Assembly (NCBI GenBank): GCA_016292335.1
Contig: JAECRX010000120.1
Span: forward strand, 1 to 8,731
Origin: Candidatus Sifarchaeum subterraneum
GTDB lineage: Archaea > Asgardarchaeota > Sifarchaeia > Sifarchaeales > Sifarchaeaceae
Reading direction: 5' to 3'
DNA: 8,731 nt
Made by a program: the position numbers and the translations under genes. The notes under the pieces are model-generated. The model searched no databases. It had not been told where the DNA came from and saw only the letters and a list, made by a program, of their open reading frames with translations. Numbering within the stretch: the first letter of the stretch is position 1; every line of letters begins with the position of its first letter. Positions 1-4,629 of this stretch are shown piece after piece.

Positions 1-280
1 GTCTCCTAAAAAAGTTTTTGAATGTCTTGTCAACTCTTCTCAATACATCTTGAAGTACTTGTGAATGAACCGCTCTCAAAAAGAGATTGGTCTTTTTGTC
101 TTCTTTCAGTTGATCAGCTTGATCGTAATAGGTAACAGCTACTCTGTTATTCTTCCATTCGTTCTTTCGTTCGGCAAGAGAATTATTATACGAAATACGA
201 CATGTAGTAAGCCATTGAGTGAAAATATTCTCTTGTTGTTTTGTAGGATACAGTCTGAATTTGAAAGTTCTTGTAATCAA
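1..280 (-). CDS. tnpB: TnpB-like RNA-guided nuclease (IS200/IS605 OrfB), N-terminal part
   Basis: The minus strand is open for 93 codons from a TTG (278-280) to the left edge, so the C-terminal RuvC and zinc-finger domains lie outside the window. The peptide begins ITRTFKFRLYPTKQQENIF and continues with TQWLTTCRISYNNSLAERKN, then VHSQVLQDVLRRVDKTFKNF. This is the standard N-terminus of TnpB/IS1341-type proteins (the YKFRxYPTxxQ opening and the VxSQVLQxVLxRxDKAFxxFF helix). TnpB is a transposon-encoded nuclease guided by an omega RNA made from the element's right end, and is the ancestor of Cas12. No ATG occurs in frame upstream before the stop at 293-295; TTG is my choice, CTG at 290-292 or GTG-like starts being less likely. 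It starts only about 20 nt after the DUF84 stop codon on the same strand. No frameshift is seen in the visible part. Whether the nuclease is intact cannot be judged. Confidence 0.87.
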   Translation of the reverse strand, partial: MITRTFKFRLYPTKQQENIFTQWLTTCRISYNNSLAERKNEWKNNRVAVTYYDQADQLKEDKKTNLFLRAVHSQVLQDVLRRVDKTFKNFFRR

Positions 281-300
281 GTGAATTACCAGTTACTACA

Positions 301-927
301 CTACCGCAATTCATCCCCACCCTCTCGGATGGGGTCTTCTTGTGAAGTTTGATAAAGTTCAGGATTCAACCAAGGGACAAGAGCAGCAAGGACAGCCTGC
401 TTCGTTAAAGCTTTTCTATCTAAAAACATTTTTGTCAAAAAACCAATTGCTCCATGTTTTCTACCTAATTCTGGAATCCCGGTGTAATCGCTCATTAAAG
501 CACCTACAGATTTACCTTCTTTGACACCTTCAATTATTGTCTCTGGATAAGCAAAACCAGACCCATAGCCGATCGAGAATTTGTATAAATGATTCATAAT
601 TACACAAACTTGAATGTCAACGAAAGGTGGATGACATAAATTTCTTGCCTGCTTATGAAGAGTTCCTTCTATATCTATTTTAGCGATACCCGCTTCTATT
701 CCTATGCCGAAATCAGCAGATGTTTCATAATGTCTTATAAATCTTTCAATTGAATTTTTTGCTCTATTGTATGCTCCAGAAATTATTTGATTCAAGGAAA
801 ATGGTTGAGAAGGCACTTCTGGATCGATACTCATTTGGAATACTCTAACCCCCTCGAAAAATTCTTGGAAAATTTCTTTAGATGCCTGAATTTTTACCGG
901 ATTGTTACTCCCCACAACAATCTGCAT
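301..927 (-). CDS. DUF84 family inosine/xanthosine triphosphatase (house-cleaning NTPase)
   Basis: 208 residues. The N-terminus MQIVVGSNNPVKIQA carries the GSxNPVK nucleotide-binding loop of the DUF84/YjjX family, followed by VPSQPFSLNQIISGAYNRA, then ADFGIGIEAGI with the acidic FGIGIEAG motif, and near the end GAIGFLTKMFLDRKALTKQA and LVPWLNPELY, all family signatures. Members hydrolyse ITP/XTP (non-canonical purine triphosphates) to monophosphates so that deaminated bases do not enter RNA and DNA; the enzyme is cytosolic. ATG at 925-927 is preceded by a GAGGAG ribosome-binding site (938-943 on the plus strand) 10 nt upstream. Between the FGIGIEAG motif and the central strand the protein seems some 10-15 residues longer than bacterial members I can recall (segment around KIDIEGTLHKQARN), which is an impression, not an alignment. 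The gene is divergent from uppS; the last dozen residues (after NPELY) are non-conserved, and a TnpB gene follows almost at once. Confidence 0.88.
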   Translation of the reverse strand: MQIVVGSNNPVKIQASKEIFQEFFEGVRVFQMSIDPEVPSQPFSLNQIISGAYNRAKNSIERFIRHYETSADFGIGIEAGIAKIDIEGTLHKQARNLCHPPFVDIQVCVIMNHLYKFSIGYGSGFAYPETIIEGVKEGKSVGALMSDYTGIPELGRKHGAIGFLTKMFLDRKALTKQAVLAALVPWLNPELYQTSQEDPIREGGDELR

Positions 928-943
928 AAAGGAAACTCTCCTC

Positions 944-976
944 TTTTCAAAATGATCTCTTTTTTCATTTTGAAAA
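944..976. promoter_or_regulatory. 12-bp perfect inverted repeat upstream of the DUF84 gene
   Basis: TTTTCAAAATGA (944-955) and TCATTTTGAAAA (965-976) are exact reverse complements separated by 9 bp, centres 21 bp apart (two helical turns). A further half-like copy, ATCAAAATG, lies near 988-996. It sits just upstream of the DUF84 ribosome-binding site, where a transcript leader or promoter would be. It may be a dimeric repressor operator or an RNA hairpin in the 5' leader; AT-richness raises the chance of coincidence. Confidence 0.4.
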
Positions 977-1103
977 TTTTTAGAATATCAAAATGTAAAT
1001 TTTTTGAGAACAGAAATTCATTCCCTAGGTGGAAAGACAATAGGTATTGTACTAATAGAAATTTATTTAAAGTAAAAAAGGTTGCTAAATCGTGACATCT
1101 ACT

Positions 1104-1141
1104 TTTGATTTCCGATCAAATTTTCGTAAAATTTCGTAAAA
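1104..1141. promoter_or_regulatory. Inverted repeat plus tandem 10-bp repeat in the uppS promoter region
   Basis: TTTGAT (1104-1109) and ATCAAA (1115-1120) form a short inverted repeat, followed directly by two head-to-tail copies of TTTCGTAAAA (1122-1131 and 1132-1141). The block lies 67-104 bp upstream of the chosen uppS start, in the divergent DUF84/uppS spacer. A 10-bp period places both copies on the same DNA face, which would suit a regulator or TFB/TBP-proximal site. The rest of the 928-1207 spacer is AT-rich with no other gene that I can support. Confidence 0.3.
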
Positions 1142-1207
1142 CCAATCAACCAACTATTTTATCCATCGATAATCAATATACGGAGTTACCGACGGAAGGT
1201 GGAACAA

Positions 1208-1972
1208 GTGAATCTAATGGATCCAATCTACCGAATCTATAAATGGATTTTATGGCGTTCGATCAAAAAAAAGGAAATGCCCCAACACATTGGAGTGATA
1301 ATTGATGGAAATCGACGATTTGCAAAAGAAAAAGGATTGAACGCATGGGATGGACACAAGATCGGTGCACAAAAAATTAATGACGTCCTTGACTGGTGCT
1401 GGGAAGCAGGAATAAAAGTTGTGACGATTTACTCATTTAGTACTGAAAACTTCGATAGACCAGAAAAAGAAGTTAAAGAAATTATGAAAATTGCCAAAGC
1501 AAAATTCGAGGAAATACTTGAGGACATGCGTATCCATCAACACAAAGTAAGAGTCAAGGCAATTGGAAGATTGTATCTGCTTCCTGATAGCGTAAAGGAA
1601 GCGATTCAAAAAGCAGAAGAGTCTACAGAGGATTATGATCAACACTTTTTGAATGTGGCAATCGGATATGGAGGACGAGCAGAAATAGTAGATGCTTTCA
1701 AAAAAATTGCAAAAGAAGTCTTGTCTGGTCAAATGACACCCGAAGAAATCAACGAGGGGGTCATTGCAACTAATCTTTACACAGCCGGGTTGCCTGATCC
1801 AGATTTAATCATTAGAACGAGTGGTGAGGAACGCTTAAGTGGTTTTCTCTTATGGCAAGCGGCTTATTCTGAATTGTTCTTTTGTGATGTATATTGGCCA
1901 GATTTCAGAAAAATAGATTTGCTTAGAGCTATCCGAACCTTCCAACGTCGAGCTCGAAGATTTGGCCAATGA
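1208..1972 (+). CDS. uppS: Archaeal cis-prenyltransferase (undecaprenyl/polyprenyl diphosphate synthase family)
   Basis: 254 residues from GTG 1208. The five conserved regions of cis-prenyltransferases are all present: region I HIGVIIDGNRRFAKEKG with the catalytic Asp near residue 33; the GHKIGAQKI helix; VVTIYSFSTENFDRPEKEV (the SxxN...R...E region); LNVAIGYGGRAEIVDA; and region V IIRTSGEERLSGFLLWQAAY (R203-T-S-G, R209-L-S) that binds isopentenyl diphosphate. The enzyme condenses isopentenyl diphosphate onto an allylic diphosphate with Z geometry, making the long polyprenyl (dolichol-type) carrier for N-glycosylation and cell-envelope glycans at the membrane. Start choice: AGGTG at 1197-1201 is a good Shine-Dalgarno 6 nt before GTG 1208; GTG 1199 would overlap this site, and ATG 1217 is also possible. 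The length is normal for the archaeal family and no key residue is missing. It stands alone, divergent from DUF84. Confidence 0.95.
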   Translation: MNLMDPIYRIYKWILWRSIKKKEMPQHIGVIIDGNRRFAKEKGLNAWDGHKIGAQKINDVLDWCWEAGIKVVTIYSFSTENFDRPEKEVKEIMKIAKAKFEEILEDMRIHQHKVRVKAIGRLYLLPDSVKEAIQKAEESTEDYDQHFLNVAIGYGGRAEIVDAFKKIAKEVLSGQMTPEEINEGVIATNLYTAGLPDPDLIIRTSGEERLSGFLLWQAAYSELFFCDVYWPDFRKIDLLRAIRTFQRRARRFGQ

Positions 1973-1974
1973 GT

Positions 1975-2199
1975 TATATCCTTTATTAGAAGTCTTTATT
2001 TCTGCCCTGTTGTTATCCCAAACCACCTCTACCTCTTCAATGAATAAAAAAAGTTTTTAAATATTCTTTTTAGTAATTTCACAAACTTATTTACTTCTTT
2101 TGACTTGTATTTCTTTTATAATAATGCTTCAAGCTTCTCTTCAAGTATTTTTTTATTTTCTCTTTTTGTAAAACGTTGTGAAATTCGTGAGTTGAGAAC
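1975..2199 (-). pseudogene. Decayed IS66-like transposase C-terminus
   Basis: Read on the minus strand, the stretch encodes ISQRFTKRENKKILEEKLEA, a stop, then KKYKSKEVNKFVKLLKRIFK and NFFYSL, and, after a frame change, VEVVWDNNRAE (2000-2032). The final WDNNRAE block, preceded by a KRLxKxxxELFxFL-like helix, is the C-terminal signature of IS66-type DDE transposases (...FVxxLxRxxxxLFxFL...WDNNxAERAIRP). At least one stop and one frameshift interrupt it and the sequence dissolves after NRAE, so it is a relic. No terminal inverted repeats were recognised. It fills much of the 410-bp gap between uppS and the NYN gene. The family assignment is by eye. Confidence 0.6.
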
Positions 2200-2382
2200 T
2201 CAAGAGCTCTTTCATTGTATTTTCCTTTTCATTTTTTTCTGCAAAAAATCTTTTATACCCACTAAAGTACTGTCAAAATATTAGGGTAGTAATCTGAAAA
2301 ATACAATTCTGAAAAATAGTGAGTTTGCGGTAGCATTCATAATATCATTTATGGAACTTATGTTGTCTATTTAATTCTATGT

Positions 2383-2880
2383 ATGTCGAGCGTGAACTTA
2401 ATGCTCAAACGAGTAGGCAGGATAATCAAAGGAATAAGAAAGAAAGAAGAAAGACCCAATCTGGGACTTTTAATCGATGGCCCAAATTTTCTTAAAAGTA
2501 TCTGGCAGGATTTGGGCAAAATAAAAGAGATTCTAGAAGAAATTGGTGATTTAAAGGTAGCCAAAACTCTGACTGATCAGAATTTGCCAGATGAAGTAAT
2601 AGAAACTATTAAGGACTATGGCTTCAGCCCAATTATCGTTCAGGCAGATGCTGATATTTATCTTGCTCTAGAGGCAATGGAGCTCATTTTTAGCGATTTG
2701 TTGGATATAATCGCATTAGCCACAACCGATACAAATTTTTTTCCAATTATGGCTCGTGCCAGAGAATTAGGAAAAGAAACAGCTGTTTTAGGAGGAAAGG
2801 ATCTCAGTGATTCATTAAAAAACGTTGCCGATTACGTTGTGGAAATCTTCGATGAGGAGGAGGAAGAAGAGGCGGAATAA
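2383..2880 (+). CDS. NYN-domain protein (TIGR00288-like, predicted RNase fold)
   Basis: 165 residues. The core is a NYN/PIN-like Rossmann domain: LGLLIDGPNFLKSI (D32, N35), KVAKTLTDQNLPDEVIETI, DYGFSPIIVQADADIYLALE, ALATTDTNFFPIMARAREL (D116, N118), KETAVLGGKDLSDSLKNVAD. These acidic residues at the C-terminal edges of the strands normally hold Mg2+ in NYN nucleases; here the usual SGDSDF is TTDTNF, so one acidic position is Asn. The family is widespread in archaea without a settled function; RNA cleavage or processing is inferred from the fold. The basic N-terminal helix (KRVGRIIKGIRKKEER) and a purely acidic tail (DEEEEEEAE) are notable. ATG 2383 lacks a Shine-Dalgarno and probably heads a leaderless or short-leader mRNA; an overlapping out-of-frame ATG is at 2379. 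A 78-nt repeat follows 16 nt after the stop. Confidence 0.85.
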   Translation: MSSVNLMLKRVGRIIKGIRKKEERPNLGLLIDGPNFLKSIWQDLGKIKEILEEIGDLKVAKTLTDQNLPDEVIETIKDYGFSPIIVQADADIYLALEAMELIFSDLLDIIALATTDTNFFPIMARARELGKETAVLGGKDLSDSLKNVADYVVEIFDEEEEEEAE

Positions 2881-2896
2881 GTTTATAACATTTCTT

Positions 2897-2974
2897 GTCC
2901 TCTGCGAGTCATCCGAAAACCATCTTAAATGTTGGACTCTCATTGATGGCTCGTCTCATACACAAGAACATACC
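2897..2974 (+). repeat. 78-nt dispersed repeat, copy 1 (possible structured RNA)
   Basis: Begins GTCCTCTGCG and ends ACAAGAACATACC; 69 of 78 positions match copy 2 at 3825-3902, with no gaps, and 8 of the 9 differences are transitions. It lies 16 nt after the NYN stop, in sense orientation. Possible pairings: CGAGTCATC (2905-2913) with GATGGCTCG (2945-2953), and TCTCAT (2954-2959) with ATGAGA (2975-2980). The conserved CACAAGAAC tract is then a loop. No open reading frame is preserved. It may be a small ncRNA, a 3'-UTR element or a non-autonomous mobile repeat; strand is set by the host gene only. Confidence 0.7.
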
Positions 2975-2992
2975 ATGAGAGAGATATTTCCC

Positions 2993-3023
2993 GAGAACCA
3001 CTTCCCTTGAGTGGCTCTTTTTT
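2993..3023 (+). terminator. Hairpin plus T6 terminator after the NYN transcript
   Basis: CCACT (2998-3002) pairs with AGTGG (3010-3014), extended by GAG (2993-2995) with CTC (3015-3017) across an AA bulge, and followed by six T (3018-3023). It would end the NYN/78-nt repeat transcript before the oppositely oriented tRNA gene. Confidence 0.6.
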
Positions 3024-3092
3024 AGTTTTCGCCACTATCATACTGCTACAGAAGAAGGACCACCCTTTTTAACATTTCCTTATTTTTCAAAC

Positions 3093-3112
3093 AAAAAATC
3101 GCTGATAAAAAA
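3093..3112 (-). terminator. T-tract terminators of the tRNA-Leu transcript
   Basis: On the minus strand two T6 tracts (3107-3112, preceded by CCCC, and 3093-3098) lie about 25 and 39 nt past the tRNA 3' end. Archaeal RNA polymerase terminates at such oligo-T runs without needing a hairpin. Confidence 0.5.
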
Positions 3113-3150
3113 GGGGTAAAGAAAATTTAGGTTTGATGCGGGGGATGGGA

Positions 3151-3180
3151 GTTCCGTACTAGAGAAGTTCACTCTGAGTA
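3151..3180 (-). other. tRNA-Leu intron 4 (30 nt, T-loop, 59/60)
   Basis: A complete bulge-helix-bulge: outer helix is the T-stem GTGGG/CCCAT, central helix TTCG/CGGA (4 bp), bulges AAT (AA^T) and ACT (AC^T), inner pairing TACT/AGTA and AGAG/CTCT. Splicing gives TTCGAA|TCCC, the canonical T-loop. Confidence 0.86.
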
Positions 3181-3218
3181 TTCGAACCCACGCAGGCCTA
3201 CGCCACAGGAGCCTCAGT

Positions 3219-3250
3219 CTCGCACACATGGACTTTATCTTTCCATATGT
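3219..3250 (-). other. tRNA-Leu intron 3 (32 nt, anticodon stem, 30/31)
   Basis: Central helix AGCA/TGCG (three pairs and an outer A-G mismatch); bulges GGA (GG^A) and AGA (AG^A). The intron body is the hairpin CATATGGA/TCCATGTG (one G-U). Splicing gives CAGG|ACTGAGGC, rebuilding a perfect 5-bp anticodon stem. Confidence 0.83.
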
Positions 3251-3259
3251 CCTGCTCCT

Positions 3260-3294
3260 CTTATCCCAAGACCTCTTATCTTAAGATCCTAGGT
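3260..3294 (-). other. tRNA-Leu intron 2 (35 nt, D-loop, 21/22)
   Basis: Central helix GGTC/GATA (three pairs including G-U, with a G-A mismatch at the outer end); bulges AAA (AA^A) and AGA (AG^A). The intron body is a hairpin: CCTAGGA pairs with TCTTGGG and TCTTA with TAAGA around an AGA loop. Splicing yields GGTCAA|AGGAG and restores the D-stem GGA. Confidence 0.8.
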
Positions 3295-3303
3295 TTGACC
3301 AGA

Positions 3304-3344
3304 GTTCCGTGCTAACAATCTGTGTTAACCAGACTGTTCGTCAA
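3304..3344 (-). other. tRNA-Leu intron 1 (41 nt, D-loop, 15/16)
   Basis: Central helix: exon TCCG pairs with intron CGGA; bulges AGT (5') and ACT (3'), cut AG^T and AC^T. The intron body folds by AACAGTCTG pairing with CAGATTGTT (one G-U). The outer helix is not evident, so this is a relaxed form. Splicing here gives GAG|TCTGG, the usual tRNA-Leu D-loop length. Confidence 0.82.
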
Positions 3345-3398
3345 CTCGGACACCCCCGCACTGAGAAATATACGAGTGCCTACTTATTTCCTTTTTCT

Positions 3399-3410
3399 TC
3401 TTTATATTTT
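3399..3410 (-). promoter_or_regulatory. TATA box of the tRNA-Leu gene
   Basis: On the minus strand AAAATATAAAG lies about 45 nt upstream of the mature tRNA 5' end. A start 25-28 nt downstream would leave a leader of roughly 15-20 nt for RNase P to remove. Confidence 0.45.
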
Positions 3411-3534
3411 CTAATTTTAATCTTTCTGATGTTATTATTTTATTTTTAACCTAACTTTTATGTTTTAATCTATTATTTTAAGTTAAAGTCACGTGAAATA
3501 TAGTGAATAAAAAAATAACTACAAGGGATCTAAT

Positions 3535-3816
3535 TTGTCAAAAATAAATTTGAAAAAGATCGTTGGCATGTCTGTAGTTAGTGGCAAGGGTGAAAAAATG
3601 GGTGTTGTTTCGGATTTTATCATTGACAAGAAAACAGGAAAACTTATTGCCTTTAATCTCAAACCGAGCAGGTCTCAAATTGCAAAAAAATTACCAAAAA
3701 ATAAAGATGGGACGATTTCGCTCCCATCTCAGATTATAGAATCTTTGAAAACTACTATTGTCATGAACGAGAAAAAATTAAAGATTCTTTTACTAAAAAA
3801 AAGACTAAAATCATGA
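3535..3816 (+). CDS. Small PRC-barrel domain protein
   Basis: 93 residues, essentially one PRC-barrel (residues about 4-80): LKKIVGMSVVSGKGEKMGVV, SDFIIDKKTGKLIAFNLKPS, then a strand-rich C-terminal part ending in a lysine-rich tail. The GMxVxxxxGxxxGxVxDxxID pattern is diagnostic. PRC-barrels are small beta-barrels found in RimM (ribosome maturation), photosynthetic reaction-centre H subunit, and many short archaeal proteins; haloarchaeal members (CdpB type) act in cell division, while most others have no assigned role. Nothing in the context picks one role. The start is TTG 3535, with AAGGGATC upstream as a weak Shine-Dalgarno; no ATG would keep the first barrel strand. It is transcribed away from the tRNA gene. 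The second 78-nt repeat starts 8 nt after its stop codon. Confidence 0.82.
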   Translation: MSKINLKKIVGMSVVSGKGEKMGVVSDFIIDKKTGKLIAFNLKPSRSQIAKKLPKNKDGTISLPSQIIESLKTTIVMNEKKLKILLLKKRLKS

Positions 3817-3824
3817 GATTTATC

Positions 3825-3902
3825 GTCCTCTGCGGCTCATCCGAAAACTATCTTAAGCGTTGGACTCTCATTGATGGTTCGTCTCATGCACAAGAACGTA
3901 CT
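3825..3902 (+). repeat. 78-nt dispersed repeat, copy 2 (possible structured RNA)
   Basis: Ungapped match to 2897-2974 (69/78). Starts 8 nt after the PRC-barrel stop, in sense orientation like copy 1. Fully conserved blocks include GTCCTCTGCG, TCATCCGAAAAC, GTTGGACTCTCATTGATGG, TCGTCTCAT and CACAAGAAC. The long stem suggested for copy 1 survives here with one mismatch (CGGCTCATC/GATGGTTCG), so covariation does not prove a structure. The two copies bracket the tRNA-Leu and PRC-barrel genes. Confidence 0.7.
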
Positions 3903-3923
3903 GTGAATGGTATATTCACAGTA
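3899..3923 (+). other. 10-bp perfect hairpin
   Basis: TACTGTGAAT (3899-3908) pairs completely with ATTCACAGTA (3914-3923) around the loop GGTAT. It overlaps the end of repeat copy 2 and has no T-tract directly after it, so it is more likely an RNA 3'-end stabiliser or part of the repeat's RNA than a classic terminator. Confidence 0.5.
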
Positions 3924-3950
3924 TTCCGTTGTTACTTACTGACTCCATGA

Positions 3951-4172
3951 GCAATAAAAGAAGCATTTCCTAATTTAAAGCAATCTAAAGAATAGATAGA
4001 AAATTTTTTCAAACGAAATGAAGGTAAAAAGAATAAAAAGGCTGTTTTAGATCTTTTATTCAAAAAAGTGAGTTAGGAGAATTCGATAAAGAAAAAGGGG
4101 TGATAAATAAGAGAAAAGATGAAAATTGAAGAGATTAATAGGGATATAGGTGATATCATAATTTTATTTTAG
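3951..4172 (+). pseudogene. Possible eroded coding sequence
   Basis: Frame from 3951 reads AIKEAFPNLKQSKE, a TAG, then IENFFKRNEGKKNKKAVLDL, LFKKVS, stop at 4074-4076; the next frame continues SELGEFDKEKGVINKRKDEN to 4129, and a third gives MKIEEINRDIGDIIILF. The amphipathic, lysine-rich peptides look like coding remnants broken by one stop and two frame changes, but AT-rich DNA yields such peptides by chance and I recognise no family. Confidence 0.28.
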
Positions 4173-4191
4173 AATTAGGGGGATGCATTAA

Positions 4192-4629
4192 TCATGGGCT
4201 ACTTGCTTTTTCTTCTATATATTTATCATAGATTTTTTGAACTCGTTCTGCGATTAAAGGAGATTCTTCCCCTCCAGTGACACCATCCTCACTTACTTTG
4301 ATTTTGTTCATCACCCAGATGACCCCTGCATCCTCAAAAAGTTGAACTTCTGGAAATATATTTCCTAACTCTTTGGCTAAACCCTGCAAATCAAAAGGTT
4401 CTTCAGATTCGATAATCTCAATTACGCTATTGCCATTGATTAGGATCTTACGATAAAAATTTCCCTCAGAATCTTTTGCGTTAATAAGACAAATACTAAG
4501 TGTATCTGGATGAAATCCTTTTAAACGGCCAGTTAAAACTCTATTGTCGGCTACTCTTATAGTGACTAATCGCTCTATGAGACTTGTAAATTCTTTGAAA
4601 AAACTTCGTCCCAACGCAGTACTCAACAT
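4192..4629 (-). CDS. Sm-like archaeal protein with C-terminal domain (SmAP3-like)
   Basis: 145 residues. Residues about 12-73 form an Lsm fold: Sm1 region LVTIRVADNRVLTGRLKGFH with PDTLSICLINA, and Sm2 region RKILINGNSVIEIIE, where the usual IRG is ING. Residues about 75-145 (PFDLQGLAKELGNIFPEVQL, IWVMNKIKVSEDG, ERVQKIYDKYIEEK) make an additional alpha/beta domain, as in the SmAP3 group, whose rings stack into higher oligomers. Lsm rings bind U-rich single-stranded RNA; the extra domain's role is unknown. ATG 4627-4629 has an excellent GGAGG site 5 nt upstream (4635-4639 on the plus strand). A likely TATA element (ATTATTAAAAAG on the minus strand) lies near 4677-4690. The gene is divergent from the Elf1 gene. 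Confidence 0.85.
   Translation of the reverse strand: MLSTALGRSFFKEFTSLIERLVTIRVADNRVLTGRLKGFHPDTLSICLINAKDSEGNFYRKILINGNSVIEIIESEEPFDLQGLAKELGNIFPEVQLFEDAGVIWVMNKIKVSEDGVTGGEESPLIAERVQKIYDKYIEEKASSP

Larger units (their letters stand above)
3137..3359 (-). tRNA. tRNA-Leu(GAG) interrupted by four bulge-helix-bulge introns
   Basis: The ends pair as an acceptor stem: GCGGGGG (3353-3359) with CCCCCGC (3138-3144), A73 at 3137, no encoded CCA. Removing four inserts (41, 35, 32, 30 nt) leaves an 85-nt type II tRNA. It has D-stem TCC/GGA, anticodon stem CAGGA/TCCTG, loop CTGAGGC with anticodon GAG at 3213-3215 (plus-strand CTC), variable arm TGGCGTAGGCCTGC, T-stem GTGGG/CCCAT and T-loop TTCGAAT. 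GAG reads leucine CUC/CUU codons; G37 and the long variable arm fit leucine identity, and the D-loop GAGTCTGGTCAAA closely matches archaeal tRNA-Leu genes I know. The introns fall at 15/16, 21/22, 30/31 and 59/60, none at the canonical 37/38. Each forms a 3-nt bulge/3-4-bp helix/3-nt bulge cut two nucleotides into each bulge. Such non-canonical sites need a broad-specificity splicing endonuclease (heterotetrameric or Asgard/ARMAN-type). Exon coordinates: 3345-3359, 3295-3303, 3251-3259, 3181-3218, 3137-3150. Confidence 0.93.

Noticed and set aside
65..352. 95-codon ORF on the plus strand at the left edge
   Set aside because: It lies antisense to TnpB and the DUF84 3' end, whose conserved motifs are clear on the minus strand.
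787..1095. 102-codon plus-strand ORF overlapping the DUF84 start
   Set aside because: It is antisense to the conserved DUF84 N-terminus and then runs through the AT-rich promoter; residues are low-complexity F/K/N.
1433..1732. 99-codon minus-strand ORF inside uppS
   Set aside because: Cys/Phe-rich shadow of a clearly conserved cis-prenyltransferase.
2897..2974. Box C/D sRNA or CRISPR repeat as an explanation of the 78-nt element
   Set aside because: No RTGATGA...CTGA box set on either strand, and only two copies 928 bp apart without spacer periodicity.
2825..3010. 61-codon plus-strand ORF covering repeat copy 1
   Set aside because: It starts inside the NYN frame and the frame is not maintained in copy 2 of the repeat, so the repeat is not selected as this protein.
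3137..3359. Reading the CTTAAGA stretch inside the gene as a UAA anticodon loop
   Set aside because: Its flanks do not form an anticodon stem with the rest of the tRNA, whereas it sits in the hairpin of intron 2 and the GAG loop has a perfect 5-bp stem.
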